Source: JBAXGE01 sp044344145
GTDB lineage: Bacteria > Planctomycetota > Phycisphaerae > WQYP01
DNA length: 7,279 nt
Assembly (NCBI GenBank): GCA_044344145.1
Contig: JBIJDM010000147.1
Span: forward strand, 1 to 7,279
Direction: 5' to 3'
Part shown: in pieces, positions 1 to 7,200 of the stretch
How the letters are laid out: every line of letters begins with the position of its first letter
Numbering within the stretch: position 1 is the stretch's first letter
Translations under genes and position numbers: made by a program
Notes under the pieces: generated by a model
What the model was told of the DNA's origin: nothing
Seen by the model: only the letters and a program-made list of their open reading frames with translations
Database searches by the model: none

Positions 1-62
1 AGGCAACCGCACAGCACCAGCGCGATGGGCCACGATTTATAGCGGGGAAGCGGGTACTTCAT
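1..62 (-). CDS. predicted lipoprotein, N-terminal fragment (runs off the left edge)
   Basis: Only 20 complete codons and part of the next are in the window. They read as a signal peptide: Met-Lys, a basic stretch with R7 and K9, a hydrophobic run W11-PIALVL-17, then L17-C18-G19-C20, which fits a lipobox with C20 as the lipidated cysteine (family knowledge: signal peptidase II cleaves before this Cys). The start at 62 is strongly supported: GGAGG lies 6 bases upstream, and the ATG overlaps the TGA of the 639-residue membrane-protein gene as ATGA. This suggests translational coupling and a shared operon and compartment. The mature protein lies outside the window, so no function can be given. 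It is too short to have been picked up by a normal ORF length cutoff. Confidence 0.72.
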   Translation of the reverse strand, partial: MKYPLPRYKSWPIALVLCGC

Positions 63-1978
63 GGTTTGCCTCCGGTGGGTGTGGCGGCCGCAGTCCCGAA
101 GGCCGGCCCGCCCAGATGAAACAATCGGCCCGAACGCTGGTCGCATACGAGGACCCCGCCGCGCCAGGAAGTCAGCGGCCCACCGATCCCCACCACCAGC
201 GGCAAGACCACATCGCCGCGTAATTCATACACGCATTCTTCGGTGGCAAAGAGCAGACGCCCCTGATGATCCACCAGGCCGATGATATCGCGCCCGGATT
301 CGGGCAGGCTTAACACCGGGGCAATGCTCCAACTTCCGGCGATGTCCTCACGCGGGGCGAAGCGTTCGATGCGGCGGCCCGTGGCCATCAGCATCGCGCC
401 TCCGGCCGTGGGGGCCAGCGCTGTAATCGGACCGGCATCGGGGTCTGCACCCGAGCGCGACAGGACAGTTCCATTCCCTCCGGCCAATGGTTGCAACTCA
501 AAAACGGTTCCACTGTAAACCCATACCGAGGGCGTTTTAGTCTCGGCTGGCGCCAGATGCAGGGCGGGATTGATCCATTGCTGACCCAATTTCAGTTGGC
601 CTTTATCCAAGGTGGCCAACTGGCCGGTGGCGGTCAACAGCAACAAACCATGGGGCGAGGCGGTCATTTGAACCACACGGTCGGTTTTGGGGTCTTGCAG
701 ACTTTGGCCGGTCAGCAGATCGCGTACCTGTCCATCCACGATTCCCACCAGAGCGCCCTTGGCATCGGTCGCCACGGCAGCCACCGCGTGGGCATGGTAT
801 CCGCCGGGCGCGGTGTCGGCACCGGCGGGCATGGGTACCGTTAATTCATGCACAGTGACATCGGTGCGAGGTTGGAGTGTGGGGGTAGCTCCCAAAGCCA
901 CCAATGGGGCGCTGATGGCTACCGCAAGACCCACGGGTTTATCTTCTGGTCCGGTGGTGGACAGGAGCCAGCCGACGGGGTCTTCCGCGCGGCGGAGCCG
1001 CAGGGGCCGATCGGCAGGCCACATCCACCAGACGCCGGTGGGAGGAGGCGGCATGGGGCCGGCCACCGTGCCTAGCCAGCCATAACGTGTGGCCCCGCCG
1101 GGGGTAAAGAGCAGCGGTCGACCGGGTTGGGGTGCGGGAGTGGTGGTGGCCGCACCGATCCAGGCGCCATCGGCGGCGCGGCGGGTCTCGATCCTGACCT
1201 CACCCGAGCCGACACCCAAGGGGAACACGCGGACATTACGAGCCTGTAGGGTGGTGGTATACGACCAATTCCGCGTCACCTCGGGATAAGTTACGGAAAC
1301 GGTATAACGCAGGTCTTCAAGATACGGATTGATGGCCACCACCAGCCGTTCGTGGGTTGGGAGCAAGCCGCTCATGGCTTGGTCTTCCTGGGTCTTCTCC
1401 TCCGCTGCGGTGGGTCCTGCATCGGCGTGGAGGGTAATCTGGGACGGATCGGCCGGGGGCAGATCGGGTTCGCCCACCGTCAGGAGTGGCGGGGTGGTGG
1501 CGCCCGGAGATGGTTCGGGCCAGCCGACCACGCCGGGGACAGGGTAATAGGTCTTGCCAAAGCGATTGGACTCGGAGTGGGTTGGCTGGGCGAGTTTGCC
1601 GACGATTCGTATCGGCCCAGCACCGATGGGCACCAGATGCAGGCGGTTGGCCTGGAGCGTGAGGGTCACGGTATCCTGCCGCCAGCCCCCTTCGGGGGTA
1701 TGGCGCGCCACGCGCACGCTGACGGCGCCGGGTGCGGTGGTGAAGGTGGTGGGCATTTCGCGCAGGCTGGCGCCGGGTCGCTCCAACCAGACGCGGACTT
1801 CGTTGCCATCGGTCGCCACCACCTGCACTGTGGCCACGGGAGCCACCGTGTGCGACCGCGCAGCCAAGGTGGTATAGGCCAGCCATACCAAGCCGCCTCC
1901 GGCGAGTAATAACAGCAGTGCGGTTAAACATACCGTACCCGCCGTCCACGAAGGGTTGTTATTCGGCTTTGTGGTCAT
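59..1978 (-). CDS. 639-residue bitopic membrane protein with duplicated beta-domain and propeller-like C-terminal half
   Basis: Not recognised as a named family. Seen: a short polar N-terminus, one transmembrane helix at about residues 12-35 (no cleavage site or lipobox evident, so a signal anchor with the rest outside the cytoplasm is likely), then a beta-rich segment at about 48-275. This segment contains two related modules, around 103-127 and 239-265, each with a TLQA...P-[IL]-G core. They are separated by a Pro/Ala/Glu-rich linker (about 130-208). After a Pro- and Trp-rich stretch (about 281-325), residues 394-623 contain recurring short strands of the pattern hydrophobic-x-hydrophobic, D/P-x-x-G, hydrophobic run, T-x-x-G or similar, which looks like a degenerate beta-propeller. 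No catalytic motif is visible. Start choice: the frame stays open up to 2077, but the ATG at 1978 has GAGG 7 bases upstream, and a perfect TATAAT lies inside the extension, so 1978 is preferred. The TGA overlaps the next gene's ATG. Role unknown; a scaffold, sensor or envelope-binding protein is a guess. Confidence 0.85.
   Translation of the reverse strand: MTTKPNNNPSWTAGTVCLTALLLLLAGGGLVWLAYTTLAARSHTVAPVATVQVVATDGNEVRVWLERPGASLREMPTTFTTAPGAVSVRVARHTPEGGWRQDTVTLTLQANRLHLVPIGAGPIRIVGKLAQPTHSESNRFGKTYYPVPGVVGWPEPSPGATTPPLLTVGEPDLPPADPSQITLHADAGPTAAEEKTQEDQAMSGLLPTHERLVVAINPYLEDLRYTVSVTYPEVTRNWSYTTTLQARNVRVFPLGVGSGEVRIETRRAADGAWIGAATTTPAPQPGRPLLFTPGGATRYGWLGTVAGPMPPPPTGVWWMWPADRPLRLRRAEDPVGWLLSTTGPEDKPVGLAVAISAPLVALGATPTLQPRTDVTVHELTVPMPAGADTAPGGYHAHAVAAVATDAKGALVGIVDGQVRDLLTGQSLQDPKTDRVVQMTASPHGLLLLTATGQLATLDKGQLKLGQQWINPALHLAPAETKTPSVWVYSGTVFELQPLAGGNGTVLSRSGADPDAGPITALAPTAGGAMLMATGRRIERFAPREDIAGSWSIAPVLSLPESGRDIIGLVDHQGRLLFATEECVYELRGDVVLPLVVGIGGPLTSWRGGVLVCDQRSGRLFHLGGPAFGTAAATPTGGKP
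69..73 (-). promoter_or_regulatory. ribosome binding site of the truncated lipoprotein gene
   Basis: Read on the minus strand this is GGAGG, a full-strength Shine-Dalgarno core, 6 bases before the ATG at 62-60. It lies inside the last codons of the upstream gene. It is the main evidence that the 20-codon fragment at the left edge is a real gene and that its start is the overlapping ATGA. Confidence 0.75.
1184..1672 (-). repeat. two copies of an internal protein module (diverged duplication)
   Basis: In the 639-residue membrane protein, residues 103-127 and 239-265 align by eye. Both have a T-L-Q-A core, then a hydrophobic alternation, P-[IL]-G-x-G and an R-I ending (TLQANRLHLVPIGAG against TLQARNVRVFPLGVG). 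The copies correspond to 1598-1672 and 1184-1264. Similarity is at protein level only, implying an old domain duplication. A structural model would show whether these are paired Ig-like or similar beta-sandwich domains. Confidence 0.5.
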
Positions 1979-1985
1979 ACGGTAA

Positions 1986-1989
1986 CCTC
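1986..1989 (-). promoter_or_regulatory. ribosome binding site deciding the start of the 639-residue protein
   Basis: GAGG on the minus strand, 7 bases before the ATG at 1978-1976. No comparable site precedes the longer start at 2077. It therefore supports the shorter N-terminus, which begins with MTTKPNNN and leads directly into the membrane helix. Confidence 0.65.
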
Positions 1990-2048
1990 GGGAAAGTTGG
2001 TGCAATGACGCTTGAGATGTCCAAGTCTGAATGCGAATCCTACTGGGC

Positions 2049-2054
2049 ATTATA
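2049..2054 (-). promoter_or_regulatory. -10 box of the promoter for the membrane-protein/lipoprotein pair
   Basis: A perfect TATAAT on the minus strand. At 17-base spacing the upstream hexamer is GTGAGG, only 3 of 6 matches to TTGACA, so the -35 is poor and activator help is possible. Expected start of transcription is near 2042, giving a leader of roughly 60 bases before the ATG at 1978. The box lies inside the extended reading frame that begins at 2077, which argues that the extension is not translated. Confidence 0.5.
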
Positions 2055-2298
2055 TTGCTACAAACCTCAACCCTCACCGACTCTATCGTAGTGGACTGGC
2101 CTTCAAAAGCAAGCCTATTTCCTGGGTTTCGCTGCTGACGGTGCCGTGTGTGCCAACCTAATTATGGTGTGTGCGAGTCGAAAGCCTTGGTGTATGGGAA
2201 AGAATCAGTGAAGTATGTTTCAGGTAAATTAATCAAAGCGAAGGTGAACTAATGGGATATTGAGGTAACGTTATTACAGTATATCTGCTTCTGGGTTA

Positions 2299-3342
2299 TT
2301 ACTGCCGTTCGCCCGAAGCCATCAAGAGCACCGCGGCCAAAATGATGGCCCCGCCCACGACCACTACGGTGGTGAGGGTTTCGGTCTGGAAGATCAGGGA
2401 GAAGGCGACGGCACAGAGAGGTTCCAGACAATAAACCACACTGGCGGTGGCGGGGGATACCCGGGGTTGGTAGGCATTCATCAGATGCAGTGCCACGATG
2501 GACGAGAGGATAACCAGACTGCCCATGGTCCACCAGACGGTGGGGTTGCAGACCAGAGCGGTCATGGCGGTGGGAGTATACAACGGGCCGCAACCCAGCG
2601 CGAGACTGGCCAGGCCGCTGAGTACCGCGGTGGTGGTGAACATAACCAGCGTCATGCGGATGGGATTGGCCCGAGCGCCGAAGCGATCAATGGATAAAAT
2701 CTGGCCGGTAAAGAGCAGGGCCCCCAGCACGGTGAAGGCTTCGCCAAACCAGGGCCATGGCCCGGCAAGTACGGCGGGGGCTGTGTTCTGGGTTGGCCAG
2801 GAGAGAATCGCCATCCCAATCAGGGCAATCACCACGGCCAGCCAGATAATTTTTCCTACCGGCCGGTGCAGCAGTAAGGCCTGCGCCAGCGGCGCAAAGA
2901 CGACCAACAGGGCGGTGAGAAAACCCGAAATCGAGGGTACGGTGTAACTGAGGCCGATGGTTTGACCCAACATGCCACCGGCATAGAAGGCACCCACCAT
3001 ATACCCGCCCAGCAACTCGGCGCGGTTAAAGCCGCGCAGATGGCGCCGGGCTAGCAATGCATAGACCAGTGCGGCCAGCCCCAAACGAAGGGCATTAAAG
3101 GCCGCGCCTATGCCGATGCGCAGGGATATAGAAAGATCACTATCCCCCCAATGCAGAGCATCCTTGAGCGCGGCATCAAAGGGTTTTGCCCCCAGTTGAA
3201 TCACCGGAAAAGACCAGCCCCATAGGATGCAGCAAAAACACAGTACGCATACGGCCCATAACCAACGGGTCCGCGGTCCGGGGTCAGGTTGTGGCGTAGG
3301 ATGAAGGTCCGAAGGCTTTGCGGTGCGTGCAGCAACAGCCAT
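2299..3342 (-). CDS. EamA/DMT-superfamily transporter, ten transmembrane helices
   Basis: 347 residues, slightly longer than the usual 280-310 because of a Pro-rich cytoplasmic tail (1-26) and a 25-residue insert after helix 1. Seen: helix 1 with LWGWSFPVIQLG (40-51), typical of the first EamA repeat; GFLTALLVVFAPLAQALLL (140-158); a charged loop H159-RPVGK-164; then the second repeat, ending in Y304-x-LEPLCAVAF-314, E321-x-LT-324 and a glycine-containing last helix (326-342), the classic EamA C-terminal signature. Family knowledge: inner-membrane drug/metabolite exporters for amino acids, nucleosides or other small molecules. The substrate cannot be read from sequence. Start supported by AAGGAA 8 bases upstream of the ATG. 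Odd: the polar insert 52-72 (FDAALKDALHWGDSDL) between helices 1 and 2. It is transcribed divergently from the phosphatase gene. Confidence 0.93.
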   Translation of the reverse strand: MAVAARTAKPSDLHPTPQPDPGPRTRWLWAVCVLCFCCILWGWSFPVIQLGAKPFDAALKDALHWGDSDLSISLRIGIGAAFNALRLGLAALVYALLARRHLRGFNRAELLGGYMVGAFYAGGMLGQTIGLSYTVPSISGFLTALLVVFAPLAQALLLHRPVGKIIWLAVVIALIGMAILSWPTQNTAPAVLAGPWPWFGEAFTVLGALLFTGQILSIDRFGARANPIRMTLVMFTTTAVLSGLASLALGCGPLYTPTAMTALVCNPTVWWTMGSLVILSSIVALHLMNAYQPRVSPATASVVYCLEPLCAVAFSLIFQTETLTTVVVVGGAIILAAVLLMASGERQ

Positions 3343-3350
3343 GCGCTAAA

Positions 3351-3356
3351 TTCCTT
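3351..3356 (-). promoter_or_regulatory. ribosome binding site of the EamA transporter
   Basis: AAGGAA on the minus strand, 8 bases from the ATG at 3342-3340. It fixes the start so that the Pro-rich tail MAVAARTAKP is part of the protein. Confidence 0.65.
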
Positions 3357-3391
3357 ACTGACTCACGCACCATTTAGAGTGAGGTGGCTGT

Positions 3392-3419
3392 ATTATCGGT
3401 GAAATGGCTGTGGGGTCAA
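3392..3419 (-). promoter_or_regulatory. sigma-70-type promoter for the EamA transporter
   Basis: On the minus strand: TTGACC (3419-3414, 5 of 6 to consensus), 16-base spacer, GATAAT (3397-3392, 5 of 6). Expected transcription start is about 3385, giving a leader of about 43 bases that contains the AAGGAA site. On the other strand the same spot reads TATTAT (3391-3396), a possible -10 for the divergent phosphatase gene, but I see no matching -35 for it. Confidence 0.5.
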
Positions 3420-3484
3420 CCGGGTCGGTTGGGCCTGGGGAGACGGCTTTACATCTTTGTGTTCACCTTCTACACTGGATCGCT

Positions 3485-4018
3485 ATGGGTAATTTTACAT
3501 TGATGCGTCATGGTGTGGCAGATTTTCCCTTGGGCCGGGCGCGCCAGCTGATCGGCGGGTGTATGGATTGGGTGCCATTGACGCCCGTCGGGGTGGCGCA
3601 GGTTGAAGCGCGACTGCCGCAACTCAAAGCTGGCCAGTTTACGCAGATTATTTGCTCGCCGATGACCCGGGCGCTGCATACCGCGGCGTTACTGAGTCGT
3701 GGGCTTAATCTGCCGTTGCAGGTTGAGTTTGATCTGCATGAGTGGTTGCCTGATCTGACGTTTCGGTTTGACAGCTTCGAACCCGTGCAGCAGGCGATTA
3801 ACGAGCGGAAAGCGCATGGGAACGAATGGCCGCCAGGGGTGGCGTGTAATTGGGAGTCTTTTTCCAAGATCTGTCAGCGGGTCAACCGGGTGTTAAGCCG
3901 TTATGCCGAGTGTGAGTCGGTGTTGGTGGTGTGTCATCAGACCGTGATCGAAGCGCTGACCGGGGTGGAATTACAATGTGCGGAGACGCTGGCGTTCCCG
4001 TATCCAGCCGCGACCTAG
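3485..4018 (+). CDS. histidine phosphatase (phosphoglycerate-mutase-like) family protein
   Basis: 177 residues, the compact size of the single-domain branch (SixA- or alpha-ribazole-phosphatase-like). Seen: the phosphohistidine motif LMRHG with R8-H9-G10; LTPVGVAQ (32-39), the conserved L-T-x-x-G-x-x-Q element; SPMTRALHTA (58-67) with the phosphate-binding Arg62; H85-E86-W, likely placing the catalytic acid at E86; and VVCHQTVIEALTG (148-160) with the second active-site His151 where many relatives have HG. The whole catalytic set is present, so it is probably an active phosphatase or mutase of the cytoplasm. Substrate unknown. Start: the frame is open to an ATG at 3404, but that would add 27 unlikely residues and sit right on the divergent promoter. 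Starting at 3485 puts RHG near residue 9 as is usual, although its ribosome site (GGA, 5 bases away) is weak. Confidence 0.9.
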   Translation: MGNFTLMRHGVADFPLGRARQLIGGCMDWVPLTPVGVAQVEARLPQLKAGQFTQIICSPMTRALHTAALLSRGLNLPLQVEFDLHEWLPDLTFRFDSFEPVQQAINERKAHGNEWPPGVACNWESFSKICQRVNRVLSRYAECESVLVVCHQTVIEALTGVELQCAETLAFPYPAAT

Positions 4019-4086
4019 CACCAAGACGGAAACCGAAAATTCCCGTTACGTCATTGCGGGCAAGCGGGTGCGCGCCGGTCAGCGGG

Positions 4087-4116
4087 TTGACAAGCGCGGG
4101 TTAGGGCAGGTAGCCT
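4087..4116 (+). promoter_or_regulatory. possible promoter of the large lipoprotein gene
   Basis: A perfect -35 TTGACA at 4087-4092, followed after 18 bases by TAGCCT (4111-4116), a poor -10 (3 of 6). If used, transcription would begin near 4123, giving a leader of about 118 bases that contains two inverted repeats. Alternatively the gene is transcribed with the phosphatase gene, since no terminator is obvious after 4018. Confidence 0.3.
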
Positions 4117-4127
4117 AGGTGTCAGAA

Positions 4128-4150
4128 GAATGCCGGTACCATCCGCATTC
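4128..4150 (+). repeat. inverted repeat in the leader of the large lipoprotein gene (first)
   Basis: GAATGC (4128-4133) and GCATTC (4145-4150) are perfect inverted copies around an 11-base loop. No T-run follows, so this is not an intrinsic terminator. It could be an operator or a structure at the 5' end of the transcript. Confidence 0.4.
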
Positions 4151-4184
4151 AGTATGTTGTTCACCACCTCCACAACGAGTTTCA

Positions 4185-4209
4185 CCCACGAAACAGAGCA
4201 CTGCGTGGG
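4185..4209 (+). repeat. inverted repeat in the leader of the large lipoprotein gene (second)
   Basis: CCCACG (4185-4190) and CGTGGG (4204-4209) are perfect inverted copies with a 13-base loop, ending 17 bases before the ribosome binding site. With no T-run it is not a classical terminator. It could shape the leader mRNA or be chance in GC-rich DNA. Confidence 0.4.
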
Positions 4210-4226
4210 AGTCTGCTGGTCTACCC

Positions 4227-4231
4227 GGGAG
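4227..4231 (+). promoter_or_regulatory. ribosome binding site of the large lipoprotein gene
   Basis: GGGAG, 9 bases before the ATG at 4241. Together with the signal peptide that starts immediately there, it fixes the start of this long gene. Confidence 0.6.
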
Positions 4232-4240
4232 TAACACGTC

Positions 4241-7200
4241 ATGAACATAGCGCGTTTGCTGGTCTGGTTGGGTTGTTTGACTATGGTGGCCGGGTGCAGC
4301 GCTCCGCAAGAATCGCCGGTGGCGCCGGAGCCGGTGGGAGTGCCGGGGCATATACCGGTGACTTTTACCACGCCGGGCAAGGGGCTGGCCAGTGTGGCGT
4401 TGTATGACCGTGAAGGTGTACTGGTGCGTTCGCTGCTGTATGCCGCACCGGTGTCGAGTGGGCGCCAGACGGTAGATTGGGATGGCACCACCGATATGGG
4501 CAAACCCGCTGCCGTCGGGGAATATGCCGTGAAGGGCGTATTTTTCACGGAACCGCCCCAAGTGAAATTCGTGATGGAAGTGGGTAAGAGCGGTAATCCG
4601 CCGTGGCGCACGCGCGATGGCAAAGGCGACTGGGGCGGAAATCTGGGCGCCCCGGCTTCGATCGTGAGCAGTGGCAAGACGCTGCTCTTTGCCTACGGCT
4701 GCGTGGAAGACAACCAGATTACCGGCATCCAACAGATGGACGGGGACGGCAATATCGCCCTGCGTTACTACTCGTTCTATCCGTGGGACACGCGTTTGGC
4801 CGCAGCTATGGATGAGAAGAATTATTATTTGGGCATCTATAACTGGGATAAAAAGCGCGTCGAAATCGCGGAATACACGCTGGGCCAGCCGCGGGGCAGG
4901 ATCCTGACCCAATTGCCGGCCAAGCCGATGCCGGACCGGTCGGAAAATCGCTGGCATGGGCGGCTGACGGGATCGCTGGATGGGCTGGTGGTGACAAAGG
5001 ATACGCTCTATGCCAGTGTGGCCGACAATAATGCACTCTATATCGTGAACCGGACCACGGGCAAAGTGCTCAAGACGATTGCGGTGCCCGGACCGCGCGG
5101 GTTGGTCTGGACAGGGGATAGCTTGCTGGTGGTGAGTGGCACCAAGGTGCTACGGCTGAACCCTGCCGGTGCGGTGACCGGCACTGTGGTGGATCAGGGC
5201 GTACTGCAGAATCCCCATGCGTTGGCGGCGGATGCCGCAGGCAATCTGTATGTGGGGGATAGCGGTGGCGACGGCGGTGTGACCGTGGGGAGCCGGCAGG
5301 TGGTGGTGTTTTCACCCGAGGGGAAGCTGCTGCGCCGGCTGGGCAAAGCCGGGGGAACACCGCAGAATGGGCGTTTTGACGAGAACGGCATGGGCACTAT
5401 CACGTCCCTGTGCATTGGCCCCGGTGCGAATGGCGCCGGCGCGGCTTTGTGGGTCAATGATATCGCCACAGGTTTTCCCCGTACCTCACGCTGGTCGTTG
5501 GCGGGACAACTAGAGCGGCAATGGTTTGCCCGCAAACTGTGTCTGTATTCGGATTGTTTTAATCCGGCCAAGCCCAGCGAACTGATTGTGACAAGCGGTC
5601 CGTTTGCCGATGAGCCCGGCATTTCGGCCTACCAAATGGATTTGACGGCCGGCACATGGAAACCGTCATGGCATTACGACAATACCTGGGCGGACATGTA
5701 TCAGGAGGAGGTATACCTGTCGTTTACGCATGGTGGAAATCCCTACGATGGCGCCCGGGCGAGGACGTCGCGCTGGCCGGTATTTGGGTATGAGTCCCGC
5801 CACTTTGTGACCTATCAGGGCCGTAACTATTTTATGAGCGAGAGCGGTAATGGTGATGGCGCCGTGTTCACTTATGGTGCGGACCAGAAACCCAAACCCG
5901 TGGCGCTGGTGGGCTTCCATCGCAGTGAGAAAATCGGCAATAAAATCGAGAGTATCTATGATCAGGGGCCGAATAATTGGTTCACGTGGGCGGATCGCAA
6001 CGGGGATGGCAAGATGGCGCTGGATGAGATTATTTATACGCCGGAACCCGCGGCACTGGCGCAAACCAAGCGGGTATCGTCGGCCCGACTGGACGAAAAT
6101 CTTAATGTCATCCTGAGCCGGTTGGTGGAGGACAAGGATGGTCCGCGCCTGGTGGAATCCAAGCTGATGCTCAAGGAATTACTGCCCACGGGCGCACCGG
6201 TTTATGACTGGGGTCAGATGCGCGACACGGTTAAATGGCAACTCCCCGATCTGACCGGGGGCGATGGCTGGAAGCGGGTGCAGATGTGTAACATGGCCCT
6301 TGCCACGCAGACAGAATCCGGCGCCTACGCGTTGCTGGAGCCGGAATATGCGCAGAAATCGCGGGGCGACGGCAAGCCTCTGGTGCTGCCCGGCATTGAT
6401 GGCAATGGCTGGTGGGCCAGCCGTAACTGGCGCACCAAGGTGGCCCGGTTCGACGCGCAGGGGCGCTGCCTGTGGGCCGTGGGTCGGCGGGCACCAGGAC
6501 GGGCGTCACCGGGGCAGATGTATCATCCCTGTCATCTGGCCGGGGTGGCTGGCGGGGCGGTGTTCGTCACCGATACGCTCGGGCCGGTGTGGGTCTGGTC
6601 GCAGGACGGGTTGTATCTCGGGCGACTGTTCCACGATTATCAATCCGGCATCGAGGATGATCAGGTGCTGTATGGCGAGACGCAGGCTACCGGCGTGTTT
6701 ACCGATCCCGCCACTGGTCACATTTATTCGGTGGCCAACGATACCGGCGCCCACATTCACCGGGTGATCTTACCCACCTTGACGCCTTTGACCGCACCGG
6801 CCGTGCGGTTGACGGCCGCGCTGGCCGCGGGGATAACGGCTTGGGACCCGGACGGCAAAATCCCCACGGAGCGTCCGGAATATACGGCGTTGTATACCCG
6901 CAATCCGCCCGAAATCGAGCGTAATTTCAATGCCTTCTGGCTGGGGGAAAATATGCCAGCAGTGCCGAGCGCACAGATTCTGCTGGATGGCCAGCATTTG
7001 GCGGAGGTGCAGGTGCTCTATGATGAAAAGAATTTGTATCTCCATTATGACGTACAGGCCCGTCATGGGCTGAAAAACAGCGGGAGCGAACTGCCGTACG
7101 CGCCGTTTGTGAGTGGCGCGTATGTGGATTTCAGCCTCGCGCCCCACTGGCCGGCGCCGCGTGCGGAAGTGAAAGCGGGGGATGTGCGTGTCCTCATGAC

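Larger units (their letters stand above)
1979..2298. other. 320-base intergenic spacer
   Basis: Lies between two genes read in the same (minus) direction. It holds the TATAAT box and ribosome binding site described separately, and it is visibly more AT-rich than the flanking genes, especially at 2200-2300. I see no convincing small gene, no tRNA and no strong hairpin followed by T residues that would terminate the transporter transcript. Only short palindromes are present (for example TAACGTTA around 2266-2274). Its size and the dedicated promoter indicate that the transporter and the membrane-protein gene are separate transcription units. Confidence 0.6.

Noticed and set aside
1317..1949. 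210-codon minus-strand frame within the membrane-protein gene
   Set aside because: Same strand, other frame. The translation is Arg-, Gly- and His-rich with no motif, while the overlapping frame has a membrane helix, repeated modules and good start signals.
2230..2298. possible intrinsic terminator after the transporter gene
   Set aside because: Only short AT palindromes such as TAACGTTA are present. There is no GC stem followed by a T-run on the minus strand.
3404..3484. 27-residue N-terminal extension of the histidine phosphatase
   Set aside because: It overlaps the divergent promoter region, has no properly spaced ribosome site, and would displace the RHG motif from its usual place close to the N-terminus.
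4115..4957. 280-codon open frame on the minus strand opposite the large lipoprotein gene
   Set aside because: It is rich in Arg, His and Pro with no recognisable motif, membrane segment or ribosome site. It lies antisense to a frame with a clear signal peptide and conserved domains, and such long shadows are common in GC-rich genes.
6264..6767. 167-codon plus-strand frame inside the large lipoprotein gene
   Set aside because: Translation is dominated by Arg, Gly, Trp and Cys, as expected for an out-of-frame reading. The gene's own frame carries propeller-like strands here.
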